A stretch of DNA of 64,000 nt from Streptomyces sp. NBC_00390 (GCF_036057275.1 NZ_CP107945.1:6262001-6326000); one strand, 5' to 3'. Shown: positions 52,908 to 62,038, numbered from the stretch's first letter. Notes: generated by a model from the letters alone, not told the origin. Program-made: numbers and translations.

Positions 52908-53497
52908 GCCGCGTAGGACGGGTCGAGCGCACCACCAAGGAGACCTCGGTCGTCGTCGAGATCGACCTCGACGGCACCGGCAAGGTCGATGTCGCCACCG
53001 GGGTCGGCTTCTACGACCACATGCTCGACCAGCTCGGCCGGCACGGCCTGTTCGATCTCACCGTCAAGACCGACGGCGATCTGCACATCGACACGCACCA
53101 CACGATCGAGGACACCGCGCTCGCGCTGGGCGCCGCGTTCAAGCAGGCCCTCGGCGACAAGGTCGGCATCTACCGCTTCGGCAACTGCACGGTGCCGCTG
53201 GACGAGTCGCTCGCCCAGGTGACCGTGGACCTGTCCGGCCGCCCGTATCTGGTGCACTCCGAGCCGGAGAACATGGCGCCGATGATCGGCACCTACGACA
53301 CCACGATGACCCGGCACATCCTGGAGTCGTTCGTCGCGCAGGCCCAGATCGCGCTGCATGTGCACGTGCCGTACGGACGCAACGCCCACCACATCGTGGA
53401 GTGCCAGTTCAAGGCCCTGGCGCGGGCGCTGCGGTACGCCTCGGAGCGCGACCCGCGCGCTGCCGGCATCCTCCCGTCCACGAAGGGCGCCCTGTAA
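52904..53497 (+). CDS. hisB: Imidazoleglycerol-phosphate dehydratase HisB
   Basis: Mn-dependent dehydratase, 197 residues, without the phosphatase domain found in the enterobacterial fusion. The metal-binding motifs HIDTHHTIEDTALALG and GRNAHHIVECQFKALARAL are both present. ATG overlaps the hisC stop (ATGA). Histidinol phosphate phosphatase must therefore be encoded elsewhere. Confidence 0.98.
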   Translation: MSRVGRVERTTKETSVVVEIDLDGTGKVDVATGVGFYDHMLDQLGRHGLFDLTVKTDGDLHIDTHHTIEDTALALGAAFKQALGDKVGIYRFGNCTVPLDESLAQVTVDLSGRPYLVHSEPENMAPMIGTYDTTMTRHILESFVAQAQIALHVHVPYGRNAHHIVECQFKALARALRYASERDPRAAGILPSTKGAL

Positions 53498-53502
53498 ACA
53501 AC

Positions 53503-53670
53503 ATGACCGGTCTGTCCACCATCCTCATCGTTGTCGGACTCTTCCTCGCGGGCGGTGTGTACTCCTTCGCCAAGCAGGGGATGCCCAAGGGCCCGATCAT
53601 CCTGCTGACCATCGCCTCGGTGATGTGTCTGGTCGCCGGTGTCCTGCGTATTCAGGGGATCTGGGAATGA
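53503..53670 (+). CDS. Small membrane protein inside the his operon (55 residues)
   Basis: MTGLSTILIVVGLFLAGGVY, a short loop KQGMPKGP and a second helix IILLTIASVMCLVAGVL predict a two-helix membrane hairpin. It lies 5 nt after hisB, and its stop overlaps the hisH ATG (ATGA), so it is embedded in the coupled his operon. No histidine enzyme is membrane bound, so its role is unknown. I believe the same small gene sits here in S. coelicolor. GC-biased third positions and tight packing support it. Confidence 0.85.
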   Translation: MTGLSTILIVVGLFLAGGVYSFAKQGMPKGPIILLTIASVMCLVAGVLRIQGIWE

Positions 53671-54314
53671 GCGCATCGAAGCCCAAGAAGGTCGTCGTCT
53701 TCGACTACGGGTTCGGCAACGTCCGCTCCGCGGAGCGGGCGCTCGCCCGTGTCGGCGCCGATGTCGAGATCACCCGTGACTACGACAGGGCGATGAACGC
53801 CGACGGGCTCCTCGTGCCCGGAGTCGGTGCCTTCTCCGCCTGCATGGAGGGTCTGAAGAAGGCCCGCGGCGAATGGATCATCGACCGCAGGCTCTCCGGC
53901 GGCCGCCCGGTCATGGGCATCTGCGTCGGCATGCAGATCCTCTTCGCCCGCGGTATCGAGCACGGTGTGGAGAACGAGGGCCTCGACGAGTGGCCCGGCA
54001 CGGTCGGCCCGCTGAAGGCCCCGATCGTCCCCCACATGGGCTGGAACACCGTCGAAGCCCCCGCCGGCAGCGAGCTTTTCGCCGGTGTCGACGCCGACGC
54101 CAGGTTCTACTTCGTGCACTCCTACGCGGTGCACGAGTGGGAGCTCGAGATCACCAACCCCGCCATGCGGGCACCCCAGGTCACCTGGGCCACGCACGGC
54201 GAGCCCTTCGTGGCCGCGGTCGAGAACCGCGCGCTGTGGGCCACCCAGTTCCACCCCGAGAAGTCCGGCGACGCCGGCGCCCAGCTGCTGACCAACTGGA
54301 TCGAGACGCTGTAA
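53667..54314 (+). CDS. hisH: Imidazole glycerol phosphate synthase glutaminase subunit HisH
   Basis: Class I glutamine amidotransferase that feeds ammonia to HisF; 215 residues. The nucleophile is Cys86 in GICVGMQIL, and the His/Glu pair lies in ATQFHPEKSG. The N-terminal VFDYGFGNVRSAERAL is typical. The ATG overlaps the small membrane gene. The stop shares one base with the priA start. Confidence 0.98.
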   Translation: MSASKPKKVVVFDYGFGNVRSAERALARVGADVEITRDYDRAMNADGLLVPGVGAFSACMEGLKKARGEWIIDRRLSGGRPVMGICVGMQILFARGIEHGVENEGLDEWPGTVGPLKAPIVPHMGWNTVEAPAGSELFAGVDADARFYFVHSYAVHEWELEITNPAMRAPQVTWATHGEPFVAAVENRALWATQFHPEKSGDAGAQLLTNWIETL

Positions 54315-55048
54315 TGCCTTCGAACTACCTCGAACTCCTTCCCGCAGTCGACGTCCGCGACGGCCAGGCCGTCCGCCTGGTCCACGGCGAGTCCGGCACG
54401 GAGACCTCCTACGGCTCCCCCCTCGAGGCCGCCCTCGCCTGGCAGCGCGCCGGCGCCGAATGGCTGCACCTGGTCGACCTGGACGCCGCCTTCGGCACCG
54501 GCGACAACCGGGAGCTGATCGCCGAGGTCGCGGGCGCCATGGACATCAAGGTCGAGCTGTCCGGCGGCATCAGGGACGACGCCTCGCTCGCCGCGGCGCT
54601 CGCCACCGGCTGCACCCGGGTCAACCTCGGCACGGCCGCCCTCGAGACCCCTGAGTGGGTCGCCAAGGTCATCGCCGAGCACGGCGACAAGATCGCGGTC
54701 GGCCTCGACGTACGCGGCACCACGCTGCGCGGCCGCGGCTGGACCCGTGACGGCGGCGACCTGTACGAGACGCTGGCCCGTCTCGACTCCGAGGGCTGCG
54801 CCCGCTATGTCGTCACCGACATCGCCAAGGACGGCACGCTCCAGGGCCCCAACCTGGAGCTGCTGAAGAGCGTCTGTGCCGCGACCGACAAGCCGGTCGT
54901 CGCCTCCGGCGGAGTGTCGAGCCTCGGTGACCTGAGGGCTCTCGCCGGGCTGGTCCCGGACGGTGTCGAGGGCGCGATCGTCGGCAAGGCGCTGTACGCC
55001 AAGGCGTTCACCCTCGAGGAGGCGCTCGAGGCGGTGTCGTCGCGATGA
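54314..55048 (+). CDS. priA: Bifunctional phosphoribosyl isomerase PriA (HisA/TrpF)
   Basis: (beta/alpha)8 isomerase, 244 residues, acting on both ProFAR (histidine) and PRA (tryptophan). In Streptomyces and Mycobacterium the HisA protein has this dual role because trpF is missing (established knowledge). Catalytic acids lie in LLPAVDVRDGQAVRLV and VVTDIAKDGTLQGPN. The flexible GLDVRGTTLRGRGWTRDGG loop matches the PriA type. The link to hisI-trpE at the window end fits a joint his/trp role. Overlaps its neighbours on both sides. Confidence 0.95.
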   Translation: MPSNYLELLPAVDVRDGQAVRLVHGESGTETSYGSPLEAALAWQRAGAEWLHLVDLDAAFGTGDNRELIAEVAGAMDIKVELSGGIRDDASLAAALATGCTRVNLGTAALETPEWVAKVIAEHGDKIAVGLDVRGTTLRGRGWTRDGGDLYETLARLDSEGCARYVVTDIAKDGTLQGPNLELLKSVCAATDKPVVASGGVSSLGDLRALAGLVPDGVEGAIVGKALYAKAFTLEEALEAVSSR

Positions 55049-55443
55049 GCGACGGCATCCGCCGCGTGAACTCCAGCGGCCCGTGGGAAGAGGCCTTCGG
55101 GTACTCCCGCGCGGTCGAGCTGCCCAGCGGCCTGGTCCTGGTGTCGGGCTGCACGTCGGTCAGGGACGGCGCGGTCATCGACGGCGGCCCGTACGAGCAG
55201 GCCGTCAACGCCTTCAAGGCTGCCTTTGCCGCGCTGAAGGAGCTCGGCCTCGGCAGCGAGCACGTGGTGCGCACCCGGATGTACCTCACCCACGCGCGGG
55301 ACGTCGACGAGGTCGGACGCGCCCACAAGGAACTGCTCGGTGCCGTACGCCCGGCCGCATCGATGATCATCGTGTCCGGCTTCGTCGATCCCCGTCTGGT
55401 CGTCGAGGTCGAGGTCGAGGCCTTCCGAGGAGGTGCCGTATGA
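55045..55443 (+). CDS. RidA family (reactive intermediate deaminase) protein
   Basis: 132-residue YjgF/YER057c/UK114 protein. RidA proteins hydrolyse reactive enamine/imine intermediates from PLP enzymes. The family pattern is visible as FGYSRAVELPSGLVLVSGCTS, NAFKAAFAALKELGLGSEHVVRTRMYLT and MIIVSGFVDPRLVVEVEVEAF with the Arg of the active site. It overlaps priA by 4 nt and hisF by 4 nt, so it is fully coupled to histidine synthesis. Confidence 0.9.
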   Translation: MSDGIRRVNSSGPWEEAFGYSRAVELPSGLVLVSGCTSVRDGAVIDGGPYEQAVNAFKAAFAALKELGLGSEHVVRTRMYLTHARDVDEVGRAHKELLGAVRPAASMIIVSGFVDPRLVVEVEVEAFRGGAV

Positions 55444-56195
55444 CGCTCGCGGTACGAGTCATCCCCTGTCTGGACGTCGACAACGGAAGGGTCGTCAAGG
55501 GCGTCAACTTCCAGAATCTGCGCGACGCGGGCGACCCCGTCGAGATGGCCAAGCTGTACGACGCCGAGGGCGCCGACGAGCTCACCTTCCTCGACATCAC
55601 GGCCTCGTCCGGCAACCGCGAGACGACCTACGACGTGGTGCGCCGCACCGCCGAGCAGGTCTTCATCCCGCTCACCGTCGGCGGCGGGGTGCGCAGCGCG
55701 GAGGATGTCGACAAACTTCTGCGGGCCGGCGCCGACAAGGTCGGGGTCAACACCGCGGCGATCGCCCGCCCGGACCTCATCCGCGAGATCGCCGAGCGTT
55801 TCGGCCGCCAGGTGCTGGTGCTGTCGGTGGACGCCCGCCGTACCGCGTCCGGCTCGTTCGAGGTGACCACGCACGGCGGCCGCAAGGGCACCGGCATCGA
55901 CGCGGTCGAGTGGGCGCACCGGGCGGCCGAGCTGGGCGCAGGGGAGATCCTGCTCAACTCGATGGACGCCGACGGCACCAAGGACGGCTACGACACCGAG
56001 ATGATCGCTGCGGTGCGCGGGCATGTCACGGTGCCGGTGATCGCGAGCGGCGGCGCGGGCAAGCTCGCGGACTTCCCGCCGGCCATCGCGGCGGGCGCGG
56101 ACGCGGTACTGGCCGCGTCGGTGTTCCACTTCGGCGACCTGCGGATCTCGCAGGTCAAGGACACCCTGCGGGAGTCCGGTCACCCGGTCCGCTGA
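55440..56195 (+). CDS. hisF: Imidazole glycerol phosphate synthase cyclase subunit HisF
   Basis: (beta/alpha)8 cyclase partner of HisH; 251 residues. The first catalytic Asp is in VIPCLDVDNGRVVKGVNF and the second in NSMDADGTKDGYD. Phosphate-binding loops VGGGVRS and ASGGAGK are present. Last gene of the operon. A hairpin follows the stop directly. Confidence 0.98.
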   Translation: MTLAVRVIPCLDVDNGRVVKGVNFQNLRDAGDPVEMAKLYDAEGADELTFLDITASSGNRETTYDVVRRTAEQVFIPLTVGGGVRSAEDVDKLLRAGADKVGVNTAAIARPDLIREIAERFGRQVLVLSVDARRTASGSFEVTTHGGRKGTGIDAVEWAHRAAELGAGEILLNSMDADGTKDGYDTEMIAAVRGHVTVPVIASGGAGKLADFPPAIAAGADAVLAASVFHFGDLRISQVKDTLRESGHPVR

Positions 56196-56200
56196 ACACC

Positions 56201-56236
56201 CGTCCGGGCCCGGTCGTACCGCGACCGGCCCGGACG
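56201..56236 (+). terminator. Hairpin terminator of the his operon
   Basis: CGTCCGGGCCCGGTCG (56201-56216) pairs with CGACCGGCCCGGACG (56222-56236) with one bulged C and a 5 nt loop, starting 5 bp after the hisF stop. Confidence 0.8.
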
Positions 56237-56414
56237 TCGTGTGTCTGCCCCCGACCGGGGCCTCAGTTGCAGGACCGTAATGAGGAGAATGCGGCAAACC
56301 CCTGGGTACCGACCGGGCGGTATGCCATTCTCGGCGGTCAGGAGCATTCGGTGTGCCGTCCGGCTGTCTGTCCCGGCGCATCGGAGCGAGCCGACTCCCG
56401 CGGAGGCCGCCGCC

Positions 56415-58025
56415 ATGTCCCACGCCATGTCCCACGCCATGAGCCCGCGCGTGCGCAGGCTCCGTACGCGCTCGGCCGCTTCGCTGCGGGGGCACTCGCC
56501 GGTCGACGCGGAGGCCACCGCCGTACTGCACCGGGCGGCCCAGGTGCTCGTCGACGACCTCGCCGGGCTCACCGGCCGTCTGGTCGCGGCGCTGCGCGCG
56601 CAGGAACCGGCGTACCGGGCGGCGCTCGAGACCGATGCCGACGAGGTGTGGCAGGAGATCCACCGCTCCCTGCGGTACAACGTCGGTTCGCTGATCCGGC
56701 CGCGGGAGTGCCGCGACGCGGCCCTGCGCACATCGTGGCAGATCGGCGAGAACCGGGCCGAGCAGGGCCTGCCGCTGGAGGCGGTGCAGCACGCGTTCCG
56801 GCTCGGCGGCGCGATGGTGTGGCAGGACCTGGTGGACGAGACGGCCCGGTACGACCCCGACGACGTGCGACTGCTCGTCCATGTCGCGGCGGATGTCTGG
56901 AACTTCGTCGACGAACACTGCGGCGTCGTCGCCGAGGCCTACCGGCGTACGGAGCGGCACCTGGTGTGGCGGCGTGAGAACCGGCTCCGGCTGATGACGG
57001 CGGCACTGCTGGACGGCACCCTGCGCATCACGGACCTCCCCGACGCGGCGGCGATGCTGGACCTGCCGGAGCACGGGCGGTACGCGGTCATCGCGGCCGC
57101 CGGGGTGCACCCCGCGCGGATGGCACTGCCCCCGGGCACCCGGGCGATCCGGCACACGTCGGCGGACGAGGAGCTGGCGGTCGTGCTGCTCGACGACGCG
57201 CCCGAGGAAGGCGTGTGCGACAGGCTGCTTCCGTATGTGCCGGGGCCGGCCCGCGCGGGAACCGGGGCGTCCGGCGGACCGGCAGCCGGGGCGCCTCTCG
57301 TTCTCGCGCGCGGCGGCGGACGCGCGGCAGGCGGTACGGGCGGCGGATCCGGTGACACGGAGCCCGGCCGCGTGCCGTCGGCCCACGGGTGTCCCGTCAG
57401 GGAGGCCCGGGAACCCTCGTCGGCGCCCGCCGCGGGGAGATCCGGAACCGAGGCGGACCGCGGTCCGGCACAGGGGAACGACGTAGCCAGGCCGGCCCGT
57501 GGCGGTCCACGTCCCGTGCGCGGTGGGACGGGACCGGATCCGGCCGTCCCCGAGACCCTCACGCCCGCCGGCCTTGCCGCCCGGCTCACCGCACCCGTGG
57601 GCGTGCGGGTCGGCGTCAGTTCCGCCGTGACAGGGCTCGCCGCGGTCGGCGACGCCCGCAGACTCGCGGGCACCGCTTTGCGCGCCTGTCCTCGCGGTGG
57701 CGGAGTCGTCCTGCTCGACGACCATCTGCCGGCCGCGCTCGTCGTGTCGTCACCCGCACTGGGCACCGCGCTCGCCGAACGCGTACTCGGTCCGCTGGAC
57801 GGGGTCGATCCGGCCGACCGCGAACTGCTCGTGGAGACGCTCACGGTCTGGCTCGACGAGGACGGCTCCGCGCAGCGCGCCGCGGCCCGGCTCTACTGCC
57901 ACCGCAACACCGTCCTCAACCGGCTGCGCCGGTTCGAGCAGATCACCGGGCGACTCCTGTCCCGGCCCTCCGACGCCGTCGAGGTGTCGCTCGCGCTCGC
58001 GGCACGGCGGCTCCTCGACAGCTGA
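56415..58025 (+). CDS. PucR/CdaR-type transcriptional regulator
   Basis: 536 residues. The N-terminal part (residues ~25-200) is a helical sensor-like region. A GGDEF-like CdaR middle domain is interrupted by a disordered Gly/Ala/Pro/Arg stretch of about 110 residues (near 280-385). The C-terminal PucR helix-turn-helix is clear: LVETLTVWLDEDGSAQRAAARLYCHRNTVLNRLRRFEQITG. ATG 56415 follows GGAGG, and two further in-frame ATGs arise from a 12 bp direct repeat. It probably controls the downstream symporter (inference). Confidence 0.88.
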   Translation: MSHAMSHAMSPRVRRLRTRSAASLRGHSPVDAEATAVLHRAAQVLVDDLAGLTGRLVAALRAQEPAYRAALETDADEVWQEIHRSLRYNVGSLIRPRECRDAALRTSWQIGENRAEQGLPLEAVQHAFRLGGAMVWQDLVDETARYDPDDVRLLVHVAADVWNFVDEHCGVVAEAYRRTERHLVWRRENRLRLMTAALLDGTLRITDLPDAAAMLDLPEHGRYAVIAAAGVHPARMALPPGTRAIRHTSADEELAVVLLDDAPEEGVCDRLLPYVPGPARAGTGASGGPAAGAPLVLARGGGRAAGGTGGGSGDTEPGRVPSAHGCPVREAREPSSAPAAGRSGTEADRGPAQGNDVARPARGGPRPVRGGTGPDPAVPETLTPAGLAARLTAPVGVRVGVSSAVTGLAAVGDARRLAGTALRACPRGGGVVLLDDHLPAALVVSSPALGTALAERVLGPLDGVDPADRELLVETLTVWLDEDGSAQRAAARLYCHRNTVLNRLRRFEQITGRLLSRPSDAVEVSLALAARRLLDS

Positions 58026-58223
58026 CGCGCCGAGGGGTGTGCCGCCGCACAGCCCGCTCCGGCCTCCTGCTGTGCGCGCGCATCGAGGCGGAGCCGACTG
58101 CTGTACGTCACCGCACCGGTACTGATGGCGTACGGGCATGTCCCGCCATGACTCTCCCGGCTCCCGTATGCCGACACCGTCCGCTCTGCCCGCCGTGCCC
58201 GTGTCCGTCAAGGAGCACGGCCG

Positions 58224-59876
58224 GTGAGCGCCTCGTTCGACGCCCGGTCCCTGGCCCTCGTCGTCTTCCTCGCGTTCGTCGCAGTCTCCCTGCTGCTGTG
58301 CGGAGTTGCCGCCGCCGACCAGGACGACCCCGAGCACTTCTACGCGGGCGGCGCGGCGCTCGGCCCGGTCGGCGGCGGTCTCGCCGTCGCCGGCGACTAC
58401 GTGTCGGCCGCCACCCTGCTCAGCACCACCGGCGCGGTCGCCCTCACCGGCGCCGACGGCATTCTCTTCGCATGCGCCAGCGTGGCCTCACTGGCCCTGG
58501 TGATGGTGGTGCTGGCCCGGCCGCTGCGCCGCACGGGCGTGTACACGCTGGGCGACTTCCTCGCCGAACGCCTGGCCGATCCCTCCGTACGCCGCGCTCT
58601 GGGCATCGCCACGCTGGTGGTCCTGTTCCCGCTGCTCGTGGTCCAGCTGACCACGGCCGGCCGGATCATGATCGCAATGTTCGGGCTGCCGGCCGGGGCA
58701 CTCACCGGATGCACCGTCGCCTGTGGCGCGCTGATGGTCTGTTACTCCGCCTTCGGCGGGATGCGGGGCACCGGCTACATCCAGATCCTCAAGACGTTCG
58801 TCGTGGTCGCCGTCATACTGCTGCTCGCAGGCCAGGTGCTCAGCCGCTTCGGATGGTCGCCCGCATCACTCTTCGACGCCGCGCAGCGAGGCAGCGGCCA
58901 GGGCGGCTCGTACGCCCTGCCGGGTCTGCAGTTCGGCCACGACCTCGCCGGTCGGCTGGACCTGCTCGGCTTCCTGCTCACCCTCGTACTGGGCGCGGCC
59001 TGCATGCCGCACATCACCATGAGGCTGCACCCGATGCGCGGCGCGCGGTCCGTACGCCGCGCCACGGGCTGGGCCGTCGGTCCGGTGGCGCTGCTGTGCA
59101 CCGGCGTGGTCGTCATCGGGCTCGGCGCGTCGGCGCTGGTGGGCAGCAAGCTCCTGCACGCCTCCGACCCGGGCGGCAACACCGCCCTGCTGCTGGTCAC
59201 TTCGGCGCTGGACCCGGAAGCGGGCGGACCGCGGCACAGCATGCTCTTCGCGGTGGTGGCCTGCGCGGTGTTCGCCACCACACTCTCGACGGTCGCCGGG
59301 ATCACGCTCGCCGCCGCCTCGTCACTGGCGCGTGACTTCGCCCGGCCCGGGCGGAGCGCCGGCCGTCGTTCCATGGCGCACGAAGTCCGGTTCGCCCGCT
59401 GGGCGGTGGCCGGGGTCGGTGCCGCGGCCGTGCTGCTGTCGGCCCAGACGTACGGCCGCAATCCGCAGGTGATGCTGGCCTTCTCGTTCGCCGCCGCGTC
59501 GTCCGTGCTGCCTCCGGTGCTGCTGTACGCGCTGTTCCGGCGTGGCTTCACGGCCGGCGGGGTGCGCTGGGCGGTGTACGGGACGCTGCCGGTCGTCGCC
59601 TTCCTGATGGCGTTCTCGCCGGCGGTGTCGGGCACCCCGATCGCGCTCCTGCCCGACAGCGACTTCCACTGGTTCCCGCTGCAGACGCCGGGCCTGGTCA
59701 CCATTCCCACCGGGTTCCTGCTCGCGTATCTCGGTTCCCGCCGGCATCGCGGTGCGCACCGCCGCCCGGACGCGCCACCGCCGTACGCGGGCGGCGAGGC
59801 GTTCCACGAGGCCGCGTTCGACGTGGCTCCGCCGAAGCCGCCCTTCCCGGTCGCCCCCTGGGCCAGGCGGCGCTGA
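58224..59876 (+). CDS. Sodium:solute symporter family transporter (ActP-like)
   Basis: 550 residues, about 13 hydrophobic helices. The SSS pattern is visible: DDPEHFYAGGAALGPVGGGLAVAGDYVSAATLLS, YTLGDFLAERL, CYSAFGGMRGTGYIQILKTF and the late TTLSTVAGITLAAASSLARDF sodium-site region. This resembles acetate/pyruvate-type symporters. The C-terminus is Pro/Arg-rich. GTG start. A 198 bp spacer separates it from the regulator; no DUF485 partner gene was seen. Confidence 0.9.
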   Translation: MSASFDARSLALVVFLAFVAVSLLLCGVAAADQDDPEHFYAGGAALGPVGGGLAVAGDYVSAATLLSTTGAVALTGADGILFACASVASLALVMVVLARPLRRTGVYTLGDFLAERLADPSVRRALGIATLVVLFPLLVVQLTTAGRIMIAMFGLPAGALTGCTVACGALMVCYSAFGGMRGTGYIQILKTFVVVAVILLLAGQVLSRFGWSPASLFDAAQRGSGQGGSYALPGLQFGHDLAGRLDLLGFLLTLVLGAACMPHITMRLHPMRGARSVRRATGWAVGPVALLCTGVVVIGLGASALVGSKLLHASDPGGNTALLLVTSALDPEAGGPRHSMLFAVVACAVFATTLSTVAGITLAAASSLARDFARPGRSAGRRSMAHEVRFARWAVAGVGAAAVLLSAQTYGRNPQVMLAFSFAAASSVLPPVLLYALFRRGFTAGGVRWAVYGTLPVVAFLMAFSPAVSGTPIALLPDSDFHWFPLQTPGLVTIPTGFLLAYLGSRRHRGAHRRPDAPPPYAGGEAFHEAAFDVAPPKPPFPVAPWARRR

Positions 59877-59891
59877 GCCACGAGCGCCGGA

Positions 59892-59915
59892 GCGGCCGGC
59901 GGCACTGCCGGCCGC
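59892..59915 (+). terminator. Hairpin after the symporter gene
   Basis: GCGGCCGGC (59892-59900) pairs perfectly with GCCGGCCGC (59907-59915) around a 6 nt loop, 15 bp past the stop. Confidence 0.65.
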
Positions 59916-59976
59916 GAGAGCGCCGGCGTGCATGTGTACGGTGTGCCGTTCCAGGACCTGAAAGGACCCGACCGGT

Positions 59977-61236
59977 ATGTCCGCCGCGGGCACCCCCGTA
60001 CACACCCCCATGGCGCCGGCCGTCGAGCGGCCCGCCTACCGCGACGGCAATGTGCTGCGCTGGCTCGGCGCGTATGCGGCATCCGCCGTCGGCGACAGCA
60101 TCTACTACCTCGCTCTGTCCTGGGCGGCCACCCGCGGCGGCAGCCCCGCCCAGGCAGGCGTGGTCATGGCGGTGAGCGCCGTACCGCGCGCCGTGCTGAT
60201 GCTCGGCGGAGGAGTGATCGCCGACCGCATCGGCCCGCGCCGGGTCGTCATCGCCAGTGACGCCGCCCGCAGCCTGATCGTGCTCGGCCTCGCCGCCGCA
60301 CTGCTCGTCACTTCCCCCGGACTGTGGCTGCTCGCAGCCGTCGCCGTGGTCTTCGGCGTCCTCGACGCCCTGTTCATGCCGGCCGTCGGCGCCCTGCCGC
60401 CCCGGATCGCCCCGCCAGGACAGCTCGCCAGGATCCAGGGCATGCGCTCACTCGCATCCCGGGCCGCCACCGTCCTCGGTGCGCCGCTGGGCGGCATCGC
60501 GGTGGCACTCGGCGGCCCGGTGACCGCGTTCGCCGTGGCCGGTCTGCTGTTCGTGCTCTCCGTACCGCTGCTGCTCGCCGTACGCATCACCCCGCTGCCC
60601 GCCGACGGTGCCGGCCGGTCAGGGGCCACCGCCTGGCGCGACCTGGCCGACGGACTGCGGTACGTACGCCGCCACCGCGTACTCGCTCCGCTGCTCGTCG
60701 TCATCGCCCTCGGTGACCTGGGCTTCGTCGGCCCGCTGAACGTCGGCCTCGCGCTGCTCGCCGACGAACGCGGCTGGGGCGCGTCCGGCATGGGCTGGAT
60801 CCTCGCCGGGTTCGGCGTCGGCTCCGGCGCGACCGCCCTCATGCTCGCCGTACGGGGCCGGCTGCCGCGCGCCGGACTCGTCCAAGGACTCGTGCTGACC
60901 GTCGGCGCGACCGGACTGGCGGGCCTCGCCCTCGTACCCTCGGTCGTGGCCGCGGTCGGCGTCGCCGTGACGATCGGTCTCCTCACCGGGCTCAGCGGCA
61001 CCCTGTGCAACGCGCTTGTGCAGACCGAGTCCGACCCGGCCTACCTCGGGCGGGTCACCTCGCTCGCCACCCTCTTCAGTCTCGGTCTCGCCCCGCTGAG
61101 CTTCCCCGTCACCGGCGCCGCCGTGGACCTGTGGGGCACCACACCCGTCTTCCTGGCCAGCGCGGCGGTCTGCGCGGCAGGCGGGATCTACGGGCTGTGC
61201 GCGAGGACCCTGCGCCGCGCCGAGCTGCCGCGCTGA
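59977..61236 (+). CDS. Major facilitator superfamily transporter
   Basis: 419 residues with about 12 hydrophobic helices. The MFS signature after the second helix reads GGGVIADRIGPRRVVIASD, and the C-terminal half has the matching pattern. It resembles the enterobactin/macrolide exporter group (MFS_3). No binding-site residue identifies the substrate. ATG 59977 follows AAAGGA. Confidence 0.9.
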   Translation: MSAAGTPVHTPMAPAVERPAYRDGNVLRWLGAYAASAVGDSIYYLALSWAATRGGSPAQAGVVMAVSAVPRAVLMLGGGVIADRIGPRRVVIASDAARSLIVLGLAAALLVTSPGLWLLAAVAVVFGVLDALFMPAVGALPPRIAPPGQLARIQGMRSLASRAATVLGAPLGGIAVALGGPVTAFAVAGLLFVLSVPLLLAVRITPLPADGAGRSGATAWRDLADGLRYVRRHRVLAPLLVVIALGDLGFVGPLNVGLALLADERGWGASGMGWILAGFGVGSGATALMLAVRGRLPRAGLVQGLVLTVGATGLAGLALVPSVVAAVGVAVTIGLLTGLSGTLCNALVQTESDPAYLGRVTSLATLFSLGLAPLSFPVTGAAVDLWGTTPVFLASAAVCAAGGIYGLCARTLRRAELPR

Positions 61237-61399
61237 ACCGTACGGCGGCGGCCTCGCCCCGCCCTGGCCGCCCTGCACGCCACCGCCGCGGCCACCGTCC
61301 ATCAGCATGCCGCCGTCCGGATGCGCACTCCCGACCTCCCCGTCGTCGGACGTGCCCCCGACGCCAAGACCCCGGAACGGGAGCCTGCCGCCCGCGGCG

Positions 61400-62038
61400 C
61401 TACATCCCCACGCCCAGCCTGACCGTGTGCAGCCGTTCGATCGCGTCCTTGTCCCCCTCCAGGTCCACCCGCGCAGCGTCCTGCCGCCCGAACGCGAACA
61501 TCGTCAGCTCGCCCGGCTCCGCGGTCACCGTCACCACCGGGACGCCGCGGTGGGCCACCGCCGTCTGGCCGTTCGACCGGCGCAGCACCAGACCGACCGG
61601 CGACTTGCGTCCCAGCAGCCGGGCCCCTTTCTCGAGCCGCGACCACAGCGCGTTCTCGAAGACCTGGTCCAGCTCGCGCGGCGTCCACTCCGGCTGTGCA
61701 CGGCGCACGTCCTCCGCGTGCACGAAGAACTCGACCGTGTTCGCGGCCTCGTCGAGCGGCTTGATCCCGTAGGGCGACATACGCGGCGGACCGGTACGGA
61801 TGAGCTGGATCAGCTCCTCGTAGGGCTTGGCCGCGAACTCCGCCCGCACCCGTTCCATACGGTCCCTCAGCAGGCTGATCAGCACCCCGCCGGCCGCGTC
61901 CGGACGGCGCTCGCGCATCACCACATGGGCCGCCAGGTCCCGGGTCAGCCAGCCCTCGCACAGGGTGGGGGCCTCGGGGCCCGCCGTCTCCAACAGTTCG
62001 GCGAGCAGAAGTCGTTCACGCTTCGCATGGGTCGACAT
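61400..62038 (-). CDS. DinB/maleylpyruvate isomerase-fold protein (TIGR03085-like)
   Basis: 212 residues. An N-terminal DinB-like helical bundle (RERLLLAELLETAGPEAPTLCEGWLTRDLAAHVVMRERR) carries His in AAHVV and in EFFVHAEDVRRAQP, the usual metal ligands. The C-terminal half (VVTVTAEPGELTMFAFGRQDAARVDLEGD) matches mycothiol-dependent/SCP-like domains. Many members use mycothiol, the actinobacterial thiol. Precise reaction unknown. ATG 62038. Divergent from hisI across 84 bp. Confidence 0.82.
   Translation of the reverse strand: MSTHAKRERLLLAELLETAGPEAPTLCEGWLTRDLAAHVVMRERRPDAAGGVLISLLRDRMERVRAEFAAKPYEELIQLIRTGPPRMSPYGIKPLDEAANTVEFFVHAEDVRRAQPEWTPRELDQVFENALWSRLEKGARLLGRKSPVGLVLRRSNGQTAVAHRGVPVVTVTAEPGELTMFAFGRQDAARVDLEGDKDAIERLHTVRLGVGM

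Noticed and set aside
61237..61399. Gene between the MFS transporter and the DinB-like gene
   Set aside because: Only Pro/Arg-rich short frames; the convergent genes explain the position and no ribosome site is seen.
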